The notes under the pieces are model-generated. The model was not told the DNA's origin and made no database searches. It was given only the letters and a program-made list of their open reading frames with translations. From Daphnia pulex (lineage: Eukaryota > Arthropoda > Branchiopoda > Diplostraca > Daphniidae), in contig NC_060019.1 in assembly GCF_021134715.1 (NCBI RefSeq), positions 744,001-808,000 on the forward strand: a DNA stretch of 64,000 bases. Direction: 5' to 3'. Every line of letters starts with the position of its first letter. The stretch's first letter is position 1. Shown piece after piece: positions 25,293 through 35,138 of this stretch. The position numbers and the translations under genes are program-made.

Positions 25293-27265
25293 CAGTTTAG
25301 GAGTGTTGCGGCCTCTCGATGAGCTCGCCTAAGGTTGTCCGGATGAATTCTTCCTTCGCGCTGGTTTTCGATGAAGGGAGCCGACGGAACAATAAATTCG
25401 GGGTTAGAACGTTGAGATGGTACAGGAACATTGACAATCGTAATGGGGGAGGACATGGAAGGAGGGTTAGAAAAAGCTTGGTGACCTAATTCCAGATCTG
25501 GAGTTGTTTGTTTAGCGTTTTTGGTAAAACAGCTAAAAGGGTTGCATGTAGTTAAACAAGAACAGCAGGGTATATATCGAGCAATGAGATATCCAACACC
25601 ACAGTAGCGAATTATCACGAACATAATAAATCCTATTCCAAGAAACCACCCGATACTAGTCGTCCAACTGGTTATCTTATCCATTAAAGATAATTTCTTT
25701 TCTTTTTTGGTAGACGAGAGAACACTATCCATGTGGAAAGGATTTCCAAGATTGATGCTATGTTCCTCTCGGGCAGCAGCAATGATTTGTGCGATGGCTG
25801 CTGCTGGACTCATGGGGTGAGAGGTTAACATCGGGTGTAAACGTAGTGATAATAAGTTATCGATTTCATAAGGGGAAGTATCGATTAAATTATTTCCTTG
25901 GACGATGATACCAGGAACAACAGCATTCCATGCATTGTTTCTGTAAAAATGGGCACGGCCATTAAAGTTCACAAAGTTCTTGTGCCAGTAACACGGATTG
26001 AATGGCGTTAATTCCCATCCTTCAATGTCTACAGTGAAGTTCTCAAATTTAGGCTGTGGTCCACAGCTAGTGAACTCTGTGGAGAAGGTTACGTTTGTTG
26101 GGGAACACTGATGGACACTTATGGATTCACCTATTGCTATTAGTTTGGAACAAAGTGGTAGGCTTAGGTAACTAGCAGCAAGCCACCCGCTATGTTGCGC
26201 TGCAGTGATTGCATTCTTGTGTGCTAATTCCCGGTTTTCACACTGTAAGGCACGAAGCTCTCGAGCGACTCCATTTATTCCGTCAGTTGTCTTGTCTCTG
26301 GTATACTGTGAGTGAGCGGCACTGCTAATTTCTGCTCGGATTATGTCTGCCACTTTTTCTGTTTCCGCTGCTAGCGTTTTGTTTGGATGCTCCTCGTGGT
26401 CGGCCAAAGTGTAAATTTTTAATACCACTTTATCCATACCAAGGACTGGTTTTAAAATATTTTCCGATGAGTTACAAAACTTTTTACTTGTAGTGTTGTA
26501 AACGAAATCAAGCTGTTGTTCGACGTCTCGGATCCTTTCGACCCCTGTTTTGTCTGTCATAAAACGTAGGGCAATCCCTTGTTCTACAAGTCGTAACTTA
26601 CACTCTTCGATTTCTCTTAAGGATTCTTTCCAAATAACTGTCACTAAATTATGCGAAATGGAACCATTCGTTCCACCAGGAATATCACCAATTGGAGAAC
26701 TAATGGTACAGTTGGAGCACTCGGTCTCTAGGGTTACTTCTTCCAATCTACAGTTGACCAGCTGATCTCCTGTGACTAGAAGCCATTTTCCTTGGACGTT
26801 GGGTACACGCTCTAGAGACCATTTGTTGTCGCCTAGGTAGTCCATTGTTTCTGTATTGCACAATCGAGAGTATCTCATTTTTTCACAATCAGTTACGGTT
26901 GTTTCCATGGGAATGCGCACTTGAGTTGACGTTTGCCAACCCCAAAAATCGGTGTAGATGTGTTTTTTCTCTAGCCACATGGTGCATGTATGGCCAACGA
27001 ATCGGGTGATCTCAGGAAGGGTGGAAAATACATCGTAATAAACGGGAACTGGTGCAACTGGACTAATTTGGAAATCGCAATCATTGCTAGAAAATTTTAA
27101 AAAGCCTTTCGGTTGAGAGTCTTTACAATCACAAATGGTAATGTTGAAAGCATGTACCCGGAAAAGAAAGGACAAGAGGAGGAGTGGGAGTAGGCACGAT
27201 CTAAAACGAGATAAAAAAGAAATAGGGAAAAAGAACAAAAAGTTACAAAACAGAAACAAACACAA
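25292..27265 (-). CDS. env-like membrane glycoprotein of the retroelement
   Basis: The open frame covers about 657 codons. It has no ATG for roughly the first 90 codons. A strong splice acceptor (pyrimidine tract, then CGTTTTAG) ends at 27,201, so the spliced exon would begin at 27,200 inside a signal peptide (SCLLPLLLLSFLFRVHA). The ectodomain is Cys-rich, with several N-glycosylation motifs (NITI, NCTI, NGSI, NTTS, NKTL, NVTF, NFTV). A membrane anchor lies at about residues 536-558 (SIGWFLGIGFIMFVII), followed by a Cys-rich juxtamembrane segment and a roughly 80-residue tail. No obvious furin-type RXXR site was seen, unlike the baculovirus-F-like env of insect errantiviruses, so the origin of the glycoprotein is open. 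The product would be made from a spliced RNA. Confidence 0.8.
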   Translation of the reverse strand: MCLFLFCNFLFFFPISFLSRFRSCLLPLLLLSFLFRVHAFNITICDCKDSQPKGFLKFSSNDCDFQISPVAPVPVYYDVFSTLPEITRFVGHTCTMWLEKKHIYTDFWGWQTSTQVRIPMETTVTDCEKMRYSRLCNTETMDYLGDNKWSLERVPNVQGKWLLVTGDQLVNCRLEEVTLETECSNCTISSPIGDIPGGTNGSISHNLVTVIWKESLREIEECKLRLVEQGIALRFMTDKTGVERIRDVEQQLDFVYNTTSKKFCNSSENILKPVLGMDKVVLKIYTLADHEEHPNKTLAAETEKVADIIRAEISSAAHSQYTRDKTTDGINGVARELRALQCENRELAHKNAITAAQHSGWLAASYLSLPLCSKLIAIGESISVHQCSPTNVTFSTEFTSCGPQPKFENFTVDIEGWELTPFNPCYWHKNFVNFNGRAHFYRNNAWNAVVPGIIVQGNNLIDTSPYEIDNLLSLRLHPMLTSHPMSPAAAIAQIIAAAREEHSINLGNPFHMDSVLSSTKKEKKLSLMDKITSWTTSIGWFLGIGFIMFVIIRYCGVGYLIARYIPCCSCLTTCNPFSCFTKNAKQTTPDLELGHQAFSNPPSMSSPITIVNVPVPSQRSNPEFIVPSAPFIENQREGRIHPDNLRRAHREAATLLN

Positions 27266-27331
27266 ATATAGGGTTTGTTGTAAGAAAAAGAGAATTGAAT
27301 TTTACATAGTAATTTTAATGAAAACATAAAG

Positions 27332-30300
27332 TTAATATCGATCAACAGGTTTAAGAATATTCCTAGGACGTAATCCAAGACGACGCTCAGGTTGTATTGG
27401 AATGGTTGACGGATCCAAAAGAGGATTAGGAAGAGTGGGAACAATTGAAATAGGGTTTGTAATTTCTGGAAGGATTTCTGTTACAAGAGGACTGGTTTCA
27501 GATTCAACGATTGGTTGAGATTCAATCTCTTCAAATGGGAAGGGAGTTTCAAGATTTGCTATATTTTCGAGAAGAAGTGTGTTAGCTTCTTTGCTAATTC
27601 GAACATCAAGGAAATCTACGAAGGGTTCATCTTTCCAGATCATTGACTCGAATAGTGGTTTTATTCGATTCACATGAACAAGCTGTGTTTGTTTACCAGC
27701 ATGTTGTTGGATTACTACAGTGTCATTATCGTTTAATTTTAAAATCCGAAAGGGTCCTATAAAACGCGGAATAAGTTTTTTACTTACTCCCTTCATGGGC
27801 GTTCGCATATTTAGTAATACTTTATCTCCAACATTGAATTTTAATTGTTTTACACGTTTATCGTATTGAATCTTTTGCTGTTCCCGAGCCTGCGCAAGAT
27901 TAGTTTTGACTTGTTGAAACGCTTCATGTAAACATCTCATAGTCTGGCTCCTGTAGTCTGAAGGAGTAACCATGGCCGTAGGTAAAGGAAGGAGGAACTG
28001 GTCTATTGGCATTACGGGATCACGGCCGTGGTTCAAGAAGTATGGGGTTTCTAGGGTTGAGGAGTGGGTTGAATTATTGTAGGCGAACGTAACAGGGCCC
28101 AACATATCTTCCCATTTCGCAAACCCAGTTGTTAGGTACTTCCTAAGCATTTCGGCAACTGTTTTGTTAAATCGCTCTGTTTGACCATTCGTTTGAGGGT
28201 GGTACGCTGTTGTTGTCATGCGTTTAATGTTTAAAGCTTTACACAGCGCAGAAAACAACTCTGACGTAAAATTACTTCCACGATCGGTAATGATAGCTTT
28301 TGGTGGGCCGTGACGTAGGATAATTCGATCCATCAAGGCCTTGCAGGTAACAAGTGCGGTATAATTGGGAAGTGGAACTGTTTCGATCCATTTTGTGAAA
28401 TAATCAGTTATAACTAGTACATAATTGTTTCCTAAGAGTGAAGGAGGTTTGACAGGGCCTAGGAAGTCCATTCCTATCACTTCGAAAGGTTTAGTAGTGA
28501 GCTCTAATGGATTGAGAAAAGCTTTCAATCCATGCATTCGGCGGCCTAACGCACAAGGTTCGCAAGTAAAACAATATTGCTTTACATCTGATAACATGGA
28601 GGGCCAAAAGTATTTATCACGAAGACGCAGGACTGTTCGTCGGTACGCCAGATGTCCTGACAAAGGAGAGTCATGATACTCCTGTAAAAGTTGTTTCCTA
28701 AGAGAGAGAGGAACAACAACTTGACGTTGGGCAAATCTTCTTCGTTTTGTTGACGTAGGTTCGTAATGTTTGCATAAGAGACCGTCTTCCATAAAAAAGA
28801 AGTCTTTCTCGGCAGCCCAAAGAGGCATCGGGCCATCTTTTTTATTCCAAGGAGAATCTTTTCGTATAAACGCCAGTATCGCTTTGCAAAGGGGATCTTT
28901 CTGTTGTTCTTGACACATAACAAGGTTGTCGTCGGGACGGGCTAAAATCAGATTCATTTGTACTCGGGAAAGGAAATCTGCGTTCTCATGCACACGACCA
29001 GGTCGATACTGCACAGTAAATTTCATATTTGACAACTGAATGGCCCATCGCCCAAGCCGACCTGTTTCGTCCTTAAACGTCTGGAGCCACTGAAGAGGTC
29101 TGTGATCACTGATAATGGTAAAGGGTTCGTCTTGTAGATAATGACGGAACCGCTTAATACCGAACACAAGCGCGGCTGCCTCTTTTTCGACCGTAGAATA
29201 CTTTACTTCCGCAGTATTCAAATGCCGGCTTGCATAAGCGATCGGTTGGTCTTTTCCATTGCGTATTTGGGAGAGGACAGCTCCAAGCCCGTAATTACTG
29301 GCGTCAGTGTAAATAAGGAATTTCTCCGAGAAATCTGGGAATATCAAAATGGGTTCACTTATTAAACCTTGGCGTATATGCTCAAATGCTGAAACGGCGT
29401 CGCTACTCCAATGTAAAACGTCATTTTGCGGTCCCTTGGTTAGTAACAACAACGGGTGGGCAATCGTAGAGAAATTTTCGAAAAAACGACGGTAATAAGA
29501 TGCTAATCCTAAAAATGACTGCATCTCTCGTACTGTAGTTGGTCTTTTGTAATTTTTAAGCGCCTCAATTTTGGAAGGGTCAGGTTTGATTCCTTCAGCC
29601 GTAATCACATGTCCCAGATATGGAACGGATTGAGCTAAAAATTTACATTTGGCCAGTTTCAGTTTAAGGTTTGCCTCTTCTAATAAGGAAAATACAGTTT
29701 TTAAATTGGAAATATGTTCCTCAATCGAACGGGAGAATATAATGATGTCATCAAGGTATACTAGACAGATTTTGCCAATGACGCTTCGTAGAACGGAATT
29801 CATTAGTCTTTGAAATGTACCTGGGGCATTTGTTAACCCAAATGCCAAACGATTCCATTCATATAGATTATTATCCACAATGAAGGCTGTTTTCTCTTTG
29901 GACTCTTCTTCGAGTTCTATCTGCCAGTAGCCTGATGCTAGATCTAAGGTTGAAAAATACTTCTGTCCTTGTAGTAGATCTAAAACGTCGTCTATACGGG
30001 GTAGAGGGAAAGAATCTTTCTTCGTTATAGCATTAAGTTTTCTAAAATCTACACACAAACGGGTATCTCCTGTCTTCTTTAGTACTAATACAATCGGTGC
30101 GGCCCACGGAGACATTGAAAATCGAATTATTTTATTTTCCAGGAGTTCTTCTATAATTTCATGTGCTTTTTCTTTTTGTTTGGGAGAGTTTCGATATGCT
30201 CTTTGGCGAATCGGCCCTTGTCCTTGCGTATCAATACTATGTTTTACTAAGTTAGTATGGCCCAATTCATCTGTTTTAAAGGCAAAATTTCTATAGTTGC

Positions 30301-31171
30301 TAATTATTAAGCTTCGTACTTTCTCTTTAGTAACCTCATCAATGTCAGGGAGGACTGCTTCAATGGCTGCCATATCAATTGGAGTCGAGGATGCGTGAAA
30401 CGAAGCGAGAGGGGTTGTTTTTTGGGTTTCTTGAAGATTAAGGGTTCCCAAAACGGTAAGGCGAGGTAGAAATATGGTTGTATTTGTTCTATTTATAGCC
30501 ACCACACGGAACGAACGACTTGGTGCTAGGGAAATAAAAGGTTCCAGGTCAAGCCCGGTTGGTATGTTACTGCATTTAACGAAATGACAAGAAATGTGAG
30601 GATCCTGCGCTTCCTCCTTCCCGCTTTCTAGTACACACGTAGAATATCGGGGAATTCTCAATGAGCGTGCAATCACAAAAGGGGTTTCTTTTTCCTGGAA
30701 GTGATCAGTTTCCGGAACTCGATAAATAGTTTGTTTTCTTCCATTGTACATGAAATGATGTTTGTAAAGAGCATCACGCCCTAAGACGCAATTTTCAACA
30801 ATACTACTCACGATAATAAATTCCTGCTTAAGTAATTGGTGCGGCGTTTCTTCTGCCACAACAAAGTTAACTGTGATTTTGCCTTCCGTGAAGAGGCGCT
30901 TGTCATTTATGCTGAAAAGATCGACGTCTACCTCTCTTGAAAAATTAATAACTTCATTACTCTCCTTTAGTTTATTGTAAAATTGTTTACTTATTACGCT
31001 TCTTTCGGCTCCAGTGTCAAATAAAGCATCTACAGTGCAATTCCCTATTTCAATTTTAATTCTAGGTACTGTTGATTTTGCTGCTAAACTGTTTATATAA
31101 TGTCGGGACTTAATCTTCGTTCCACCGATTGGCCCTACGGTACTGTCGGCGGCACCTAGTTTTCCCTTCGC
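27332..31171 (-). CDS. pol: pol polyprotein: protease, reverse transcriptase, RNase H, integrase
   Basis: The frame opens at 31,171, just after a TGA, and runs to the stop at 27,332. Domains in order: aspartic protease with ALFDTGAERSVIS (codons for DTGA at 31,007-31,018); reverse transcriptase with LPRIDDVLD, the catalytic YLDDIIIFS and FLGLASYYRRF; RNase H with YTDASNYGLGAVLSQ and SDHRPLQW; integrase with an HHCC zinc module (HLAYRRTVLRLRDKYFW ... CEPCALG) and DDE core (GMDFLGPV, ITDRGSNFTS, NGQTERFNK). It ends with a GPF/Y-type module (RFIGPFRIL). It overlaps the 3' end of gag by 16 nt and lies in the -1 frame relative to gag, with no ATG of its own at the start. It is therefore probably made as a gag-pol fusion by frameshifting. 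Confidence 0.93.
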   Translation of the reverse strand, partial: AKGKLGAADSTVGPIGGTKIKSRHYINSLAAKSTVPRIKIEIGNCTVDALFDTGAERSVISKQFYNKLKESNEVINFSREVDVDLFSINDKRLFTEGKITVNFVVAEETPHQLLKQEFIIVSSIVENCVLGRDALYKHHFMYNGRKQTIYRVPETDHFQEKETPFVIARSLRIPRYSTCVLESGKEEAQDPHISCHFVKCSNIPTGLDLEPFISLAPSRSFRVVAINRTNTTIFLPRLTVLGTLNLQETQKTTPLASFHASSTPIDMAAIEAVLPDIDEVTKEKVRSLIISNYRNFAFKTDELGHTNLVKHSIDTQGQGPIRQRAYRNSPKQKEKAHEIIEELLENKIIRFSMSPWAAPIVLVLKKTGDTRLCVDFRKLNAITKKDSFPLPRIDDVLDLLQGQKYFSTLDLASGYWQIELEEESKEKTAFIVDNNLYEWNRLAFGLTNAPGTFQRLMNSVLRSVIGKICLVYLDDIIIFSRSIEEHISNLKTVFSLLEEANLKLKLAKCKFLAQSVPYLGHVITAEGIKPDPSKIEALKNYKRPTTVREMQSFLGLASYYRRFFENFSTIAHPLLLLTKGPQNDVLHWSSDAVSAFEHIRQGLISEPILIFPDFSEKFLIYTDASNYGLGAVLSQIRNGKDQPIAYASRHLNTAEVKYSTVEKEAAALVFGIKRFRHYLQDEPFTIISDHRPLQWLQTFKDETGRLGRWAIQLSNMKFTVQYRPGRVHENADFLSRVQMNLILARPDDNLVMCQEQQKDPLCKAILAFIRKDSPWNKKDGPMPLWAAEKDFFFMEDGLLCKHYEPTSTKRRRFAQRQVVVPLSLRKQLLQEYHDSPLSGHLAYRRTVLRLRDKYFWPSMLSDVKQYCFTCEPCALGRRMHGLKAFLNPLELTTKPFEVIGMDFLGPVKPPSLLGNNYVLVITDYFTKWIETVPLPNYTALVTCKALMDRIILRHGPPKAIITDRGSNFTSELFSALCKALNIKRMTTTAYHPQTNGQTERFNKTVAEMLRKYLTTGFAKWEDMLGPVTFAYNNSTHSSTLETPYFLNHGRDPVMPIDQFLLPLPTAMVTPSDYRSQTMRCLHEAFQQVKTNLAQAREQQKIQYDKRVKQLKFNVGDKVLLNMRTPMKGVSKKLIPRFIGPFRILKLNDNDTVVIQQHAGKQTQLVHVNRIKPLFESMIWKDEPFVDFLDVRISKEANTLLLENIANLETPFPFEEIESQPIVESETSPLVTEILPEITNPISIVPTLPNPLLDPSTIPIQPERRLGLRPRNILKPVDRY

Positions 31172-33726
31172 TCAGTCGAGCCTTGCCTGACTCCATTCTC
31201 GTCATACCCCGGTGGAGGAGAGGGTTTTCCATTTTTTATTTCGGGGCAATATGTTGCTAAATGGCCAGTCTTTTGGCAACGGTAACACGTTCGATCTACT
31301 TGAAATTCCTTAGTCTTACACCTACTAGTTTCATGATTTCCCCAACTGTTATGAAAATCACAAAAATAAAGATTTGCAGCTTGTTTGGGCGGTCTGTATA
31401 TCTGTGGAATATTTTGGGCGAAGCTTACACTTTTTTGTGCAGTTAATTGTCGTTGCATTTTCTCGATACGTTTTTCCAAATCGTTCTGATGCGTATTTGA
31501 CTCCACTTTTGTATTAAGGCGTTCCAACGCTTCTGTTATCCTATCGAATTCTTTATTTGGCTCAACGTTTCTACTTTGAAAAGCATTTAGTCTATTTCTG
31601 ACTTGTGATTCTTCCACCGCCATTGCAGTCATCTCTGCTTTTTCTATCAATTTTTCAAAAGATGAAAATTCTTTGTACTTTAGACGGGTTTGCACATCAA
31701 ACGAAAGACCTTCCAAGAATCTATCCATCATGATTTGCTCTCTTGAATGGGACGTCACTTTATCTATTATGCCTGTCATTGGATATGCAAGGTTAAACGC
31801 TTTTCGTATGCGATTCGCATAGCGTCGCATATTCTCTTCGGGTTCCCTCTGCATATTATGGAATTCTACACTCTGTTTTGACCTAGTCTCAGTCGAATGA
31901 AAGAGTTTGTGGAGACGTTCTTTTATTTTATTGTAATCCTGTGCTCTGATTGGATTTTCTATTTTAAAGTTGTCGAATTCGTCGGCTGCCTCGCCGTACA
32001 ATTTCGATCGTAATAGCGCAATCTTTCGCGATTCCTCAAAATCGCCTAAAATGAGAACCGATTCGAGGTGAGCTAGCCATTCATCAAAGCGACCGGAACG
32101 ATCTCGATCGATGAATATTCCCACATTACTAAATAAAGTCATTGCCTGGCCCTGCAATAATTTCCTATTCTTGTCCAAATTTGAAGTCTCGTCCAATCTA
32201 GTTTTGTTAATTGCACCGATTGACTGTGGAGTAGTTATGGGGAGAGGAAACGTAGTATTCAACCCCTGTCTCGGAGTGGGTTTATGTGGAATCGGAATCT
32301 GCTTAGATGCGCTTTGTGCAGGGGTAACTTGCTCGCTTTGCCCCGGTAGGTGGGCAGAAAAAGGGACAAATGGAGTACCTAGCGTTCGTACAGGAGTTTG
32401 TCCAAGTGTTGTTGGCTGGTTAATCTGTTTGGGGGAAAAACGGGGAATTGCTCCCGGAATAGATATCGGAGAACATTTCCTATTATCCATAACGTGTTTC
32501 ACTATCTGATCCGCTGCTACCGAAGCATCTTCATAGGACATTCCTGACTCTAACAATCTACTTAATTCTCCGGCGTAAATGATGACGGGAATATCTGGTT
32601 TCTTTCCTCCTGTCGACATTCCAGCAGTTGGGGAGTCCCCACCCTGAGCGGTTGTTCCAAATGGGGGAAAAGTGACCCTACGACTGGGTAGCTTTGGTTG
32701 ATGACTAATCGGAGTAGATGTAAAAGGGGTTGGAGTATTTGTACTCGTTTTTTCTATAGCTGAAGGTAGAGTAGGATTGGAAGGAGTAATTGGAGCACTA
32801 GTAGTGGAAATAACTAAATCAACTTGATTTGAAACTGGTATGGTTACCAAACGATCGTCTGGAATTAACTCAGTTTCCTGATCTGGTAAAGGCAATAAGT
32901 TTGAATTTTGCTCAATAAGTTCTTCCCTTTCTGAAACAACAGATTCGTATTCCGATTCAGTAGGAGGTTCGTAGTTGGTTTTCAATTGACAATGTGAAAA
33001 AAGTTCAAAAGGCGTTATTATAGTGGGTTCCGTTAAAAGCAAAGCTCTCAACGCAGATTCAATCTCGGTATTTGATATATCTGTCCTTTGATTCAATTTA
33101 CGTAAGTATTGTAACTCAAAAATTAAATCGTCAACAGGAACCTCAGTTATCCTGGTATGCAAGAATTGTGTGTAGAAGTATGAACGGTCTATTCTCTCGT
33201 TGGAAAAATCAATATCGACAAGATTTGTTGGCTCTTCTCTTAAATTTGTATTAGTTTCCGGAGTTTCACTCGAATCTAAAATAGCACGAGCTTGCTCAAG
33301 GAGTTGATTATACGAAAGGATATCTCTAGTGTTGTCTCCTATTAAAGGTTCTGGAATATTTGAATGATTAACTGAATCGTTTTGTAAAACTACTAATTCT
33401 GGCTCTTCTGTTTGACGAAGGTGGTTGAATTGCTCTGCCCAATTGTTCCTTATTTCCTCATAGCTTCTTGGGTCAAGTTGATCTGATCGAATTTGGTCAG
33501 CTGGGCTATTAACTTGTTGATTGGCTGGTTCGGGAGTTAGCGGTTCTTCACTATTTAAATGTCTTCTTAATGTTTGCTGGGATTGGATAGGAAGAGACCA
33601 TGACTTGGAAACAAGACGGTTAGATGAAATTTTCTCCCGAAAAGAGCGCATCCAACCCATTGGCCACTTCTTTGTTACTGATTCCCCTCTAGTATTCTCT
33701 ATCCCGCTATCTGGATTACTATTCAT
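31156..33726 (-). CDS. gag: gag polyprotein with a CCHC zinc knuckle
   Basis: The frame covers 856 codons from ATG at 33,726 (MNSNPDSGIENTRGES). A long Ser/Thr/Pro/Gln-rich N-terminal half is followed by a retrotransposon gag capsid region (GRFDEWLAHLESVLILGDFE, then KLYGEAADEF). A nucleocapsid-type zinc knuckle, CYRCQKTGHLATYC, lies near the end. It stops with TAG at 31,156-31,158. The capsid plus CCHC order is typical of Ty3/gypsy Gag. At 856 residues it is long for the group because of the disordered N-terminal half. Confidence 0.9.
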   Translation of the reverse strand: MNSNPDSGIENTRGESVTKKWPMGWMRSFREKISSNRLVSKSWSLPIQSQQTLRRHLNSEEPLTPEPANQQVNSPADQIRSDQLDPRSYEEIRNNWAEQFNHLRQTEEPELVVLQNDSVNHSNIPEPLIGDNTRDILSYNQLLEQARAILDSSETPETNTNLREEPTNLVDIDFSNERIDRSYFYTQFLHTRITEVPVDDLIFELQYLRKLNQRTDISNTEIESALRALLLTEPTIITPFELFSHCQLKTNYEPPTESEYESVVSEREELIEQNSNLLPLPDQETELIPDDRLVTIPVSNQVDLVISTTSAPITPSNPTLPSAIEKTSTNTPTPFTSTPISHQPKLPSRRVTFPPFGTTAQGGDSPTAGMSTGGKKPDIPVIIYAGELSRLLESGMSYEDASVAADQIVKHVMDNRKCSPISIPGAIPRFSPKQINQPTTLGQTPVRTLGTPFVPFSAHLPGQSEQVTPAQSASKQIPIPHKPTPRQGLNTTFPLPITTPQSIGAINKTRLDETSNLDKNRKLLQGQAMTLFSNVGIFIDRDRSGRFDEWLAHLESVLILGDFEESRKIALLRSKLYGEAADEFDNFKIENPIRAQDYNKIKERLHKLFHSTETRSKQSVEFHNMQREPEENMRRYANRIRKAFNLAYPMTGIIDKVTSHSREQIMMDRFLEGLSFDVQTRLKYKEFSSFEKLIEKAEMTAMAVEESQVRNRLNAFQSRNVEPNKEFDRITEALERLNTKVESNTHQNDLEKRIEKMQRQLTAQKSVSFAQNIPQIYRPPKQAANLYFCDFHNSWGNHETSRCKTKEFQVDRTCYRCQKTGHLATYCPEIKNGKPSPPPGYDENGVRQGSTERREN

Positions 33727-34131
33727 GATTAAAAATTTAAAAAAATGATAACAACAGTTAAAAAATGAAAAAAAGAGTTGGTCCGTTCGAACTATCGGCC
33801 CAATAGTCCTCGTCGGAAGTTCTTTATTCCCACCCCCATCATTGTCAGCACTGACCCGATTGAATATTAAATTTTTTCAAACCGTGTGTGTTGCGTAAAT
33901 CTCATTCGACCAAAGTGAAGACGTCAGAGAACGGGCGTCATAGAAGCGCGTCAGGTGCCCCAACGAAACAAAAGACACACACGGAATGCACAGAAGCCAG
34001 TTTTTTTCTTTTCGGGTCCAGTTGAATGCGTTATGACGTCACTAAACACTAACAAACACACACACGCACAAAACTTACACACTGGACGTAAGAGTGAGAA
34101 TGGAAAAGGCAAAGATAAAAGAACGGGGTTC

Positions 34132-34153
34132 AATCTGACTTCTTGACACCAAA
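34132..34153 (-). other. primer-binding-like site of the retroelement
   Basis: On the minus strand, two bases (TT) after the 5' LTR, TGGTGTCAAGAAGTC starts with TGG, the complement of a tRNA CCA end. The matching primer tRNA was not identified. Confidence 0.55.
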
Positions 34154-34538
34154 TGTAATAACTCTACTTACTGCATAGTAAATAGCTTACTACTCGATTG
34201 CCAGTTCTGAATTTAAGTGTATTCAGCCTGACAGCTGTGGAAGGATTCGCATCGATAAAAAGGCAGAGCGGCCTTTTATGCCCAAAATAGCAAGGGAGAA
34301 AAAGAGAGAAACATTCTAGAAAAAGAAGTTACTACTTGGAATTACAGAGGGCAAGAAAGACAAAGGAAAGGGCGGAAGAGATTTCATAGGAAGTATCGGG
34401 TGAAGAAGGGTCAAATTGAGGAAAAGAACATTCTAGAAGAAAAAGGTTCAGTACCAAGAAAAAAGGAAAAGATAAAAAGGTTAAAGAACTTAGAAAATAA
34501 CGTCGCCTCTTCGACGTCGCGGTTGACGAATCCTTACA
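34154..34538 (-). repeat. right LTR (5' LTR of the element), 385 bp
   Basis: It is the same sequence as 24,872-25,256, with no difference found by eye. It holds the element's promoter. Minus-strand transcription starts here and runs leftwards through gag, pol and env. Confidence 0.95.
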
Positions 34539-34542
34539 TTAT
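34539..34542. repeat. target site duplication, right copy (TTAT)
   Basis: This is the second copy of the TTAT found at 24,868-24,871. Removing the element and one copy restores the reading frame of the RING-finger gene. Confidence 0.85.
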
Positions 34543-35138
34543 CATTCCCAGTTCTTCACCCACTACCATGAAAACTCTTGTTGGTGCATGACTGACATTG
34601 ACCTGGGAAGTGCTAGTTGGCTGTTCTGAATTGTAGAGCTGATCAAATATTGATCTCCCGTTGTAGAGAATCAAGTCCGGACTAGAATCAATTTCATCGT
34701 AGTTCATGCTGTACTCAAAATCCAATGCTGGATCCAAAATCTCAATCCTCTGTTCATCATATTCATGGTCAGATTTTATATTGTGAATGATAGAGCTGAA
34801 GGGTTGGACACAAAGTGGGCACACTGGCTTTACCTATGCAGATTTTTACAACATTGATTTGAATGAACACTAAAACAAACTTGAGATTGTTTTAGCACAT
34901 GAATTACCTTGGACCATTGAAGTAAACAGCTGAAGCAAAATTCATGAAAACAGTTGTTGGGCAATGACCTGTCTTCACGCTCCCCTAGGCAAATGGTACA
35001 TGGGTCAACATATGATTCAGAAGGGAATTGATAAAGTTGTCCAGAAATCCCTGTTCAAGAAATCTATATAATTATATACTTCTTTTCAGCAAATCAACAA
35101 TTTTCGAAGGATTTTTATAAAACTGTACCTTCAGCCAT

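Larger units (their letters stand above)
24872..34538 (-). mobile_element. full-length Ty3/gypsy-type LTR retroelement with env
   Basis: The element is 9,667 bp, bounded by 385-bp LTRs that look identical and by TTAT duplications. Minus-strand order is 5' LTR, leader with a TGG-starting primer-binding-like site, gag, pol (protease, reverse transcriptase, RNase H, integrase), env, 3' LTR. All three frames are open and long, so the copy looks intact and recently inserted. Protease-RT-RNase H-integrase order places it in the Ty3/gypsy group. The third frame makes it errantivirus-like in layout. Confidence 0.95.
24382..35138 (-). pseudogene. Topors-like RING-finger gene interrupted by an LTR retroelement
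   Basis: Minus-strand exons are 35,138-35,129 (ATG GCT GAA G), 35,050-34,908, 34,833-34,539, then after the inserted element 24,867-24,722 and 24,645-24,382. Without the insert and one copy of the 4-bp duplication the frame is continuous, about 285 residues. A C3HC4 RING is complete: Cys21, 24, 37, His39, Cys42, 45, 56 and 59. It is followed by QPFSSIIHNIKS, which closely resembles the sequence after the RING in Topors (a ubiquitin/SUMO E3 ligase). The tail is acidic and ends in EEEGVHFQSEIDPDL. The usual arginine/serine-rich part of Topors is absent, so this may be a short relative. In this allele translation would run into the LTR and stop within two codons (TAA at the LTR edge). The RING would remain and about 135 C-terminal residues would be lost. 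Confidence 0.75.

Noticed and set aside
27097..27444. Minus-strand frame of 115 codons overlapping the end of pol and start of env
   Set aside because: It has no conserved motif and is explained by the two real frames around it.
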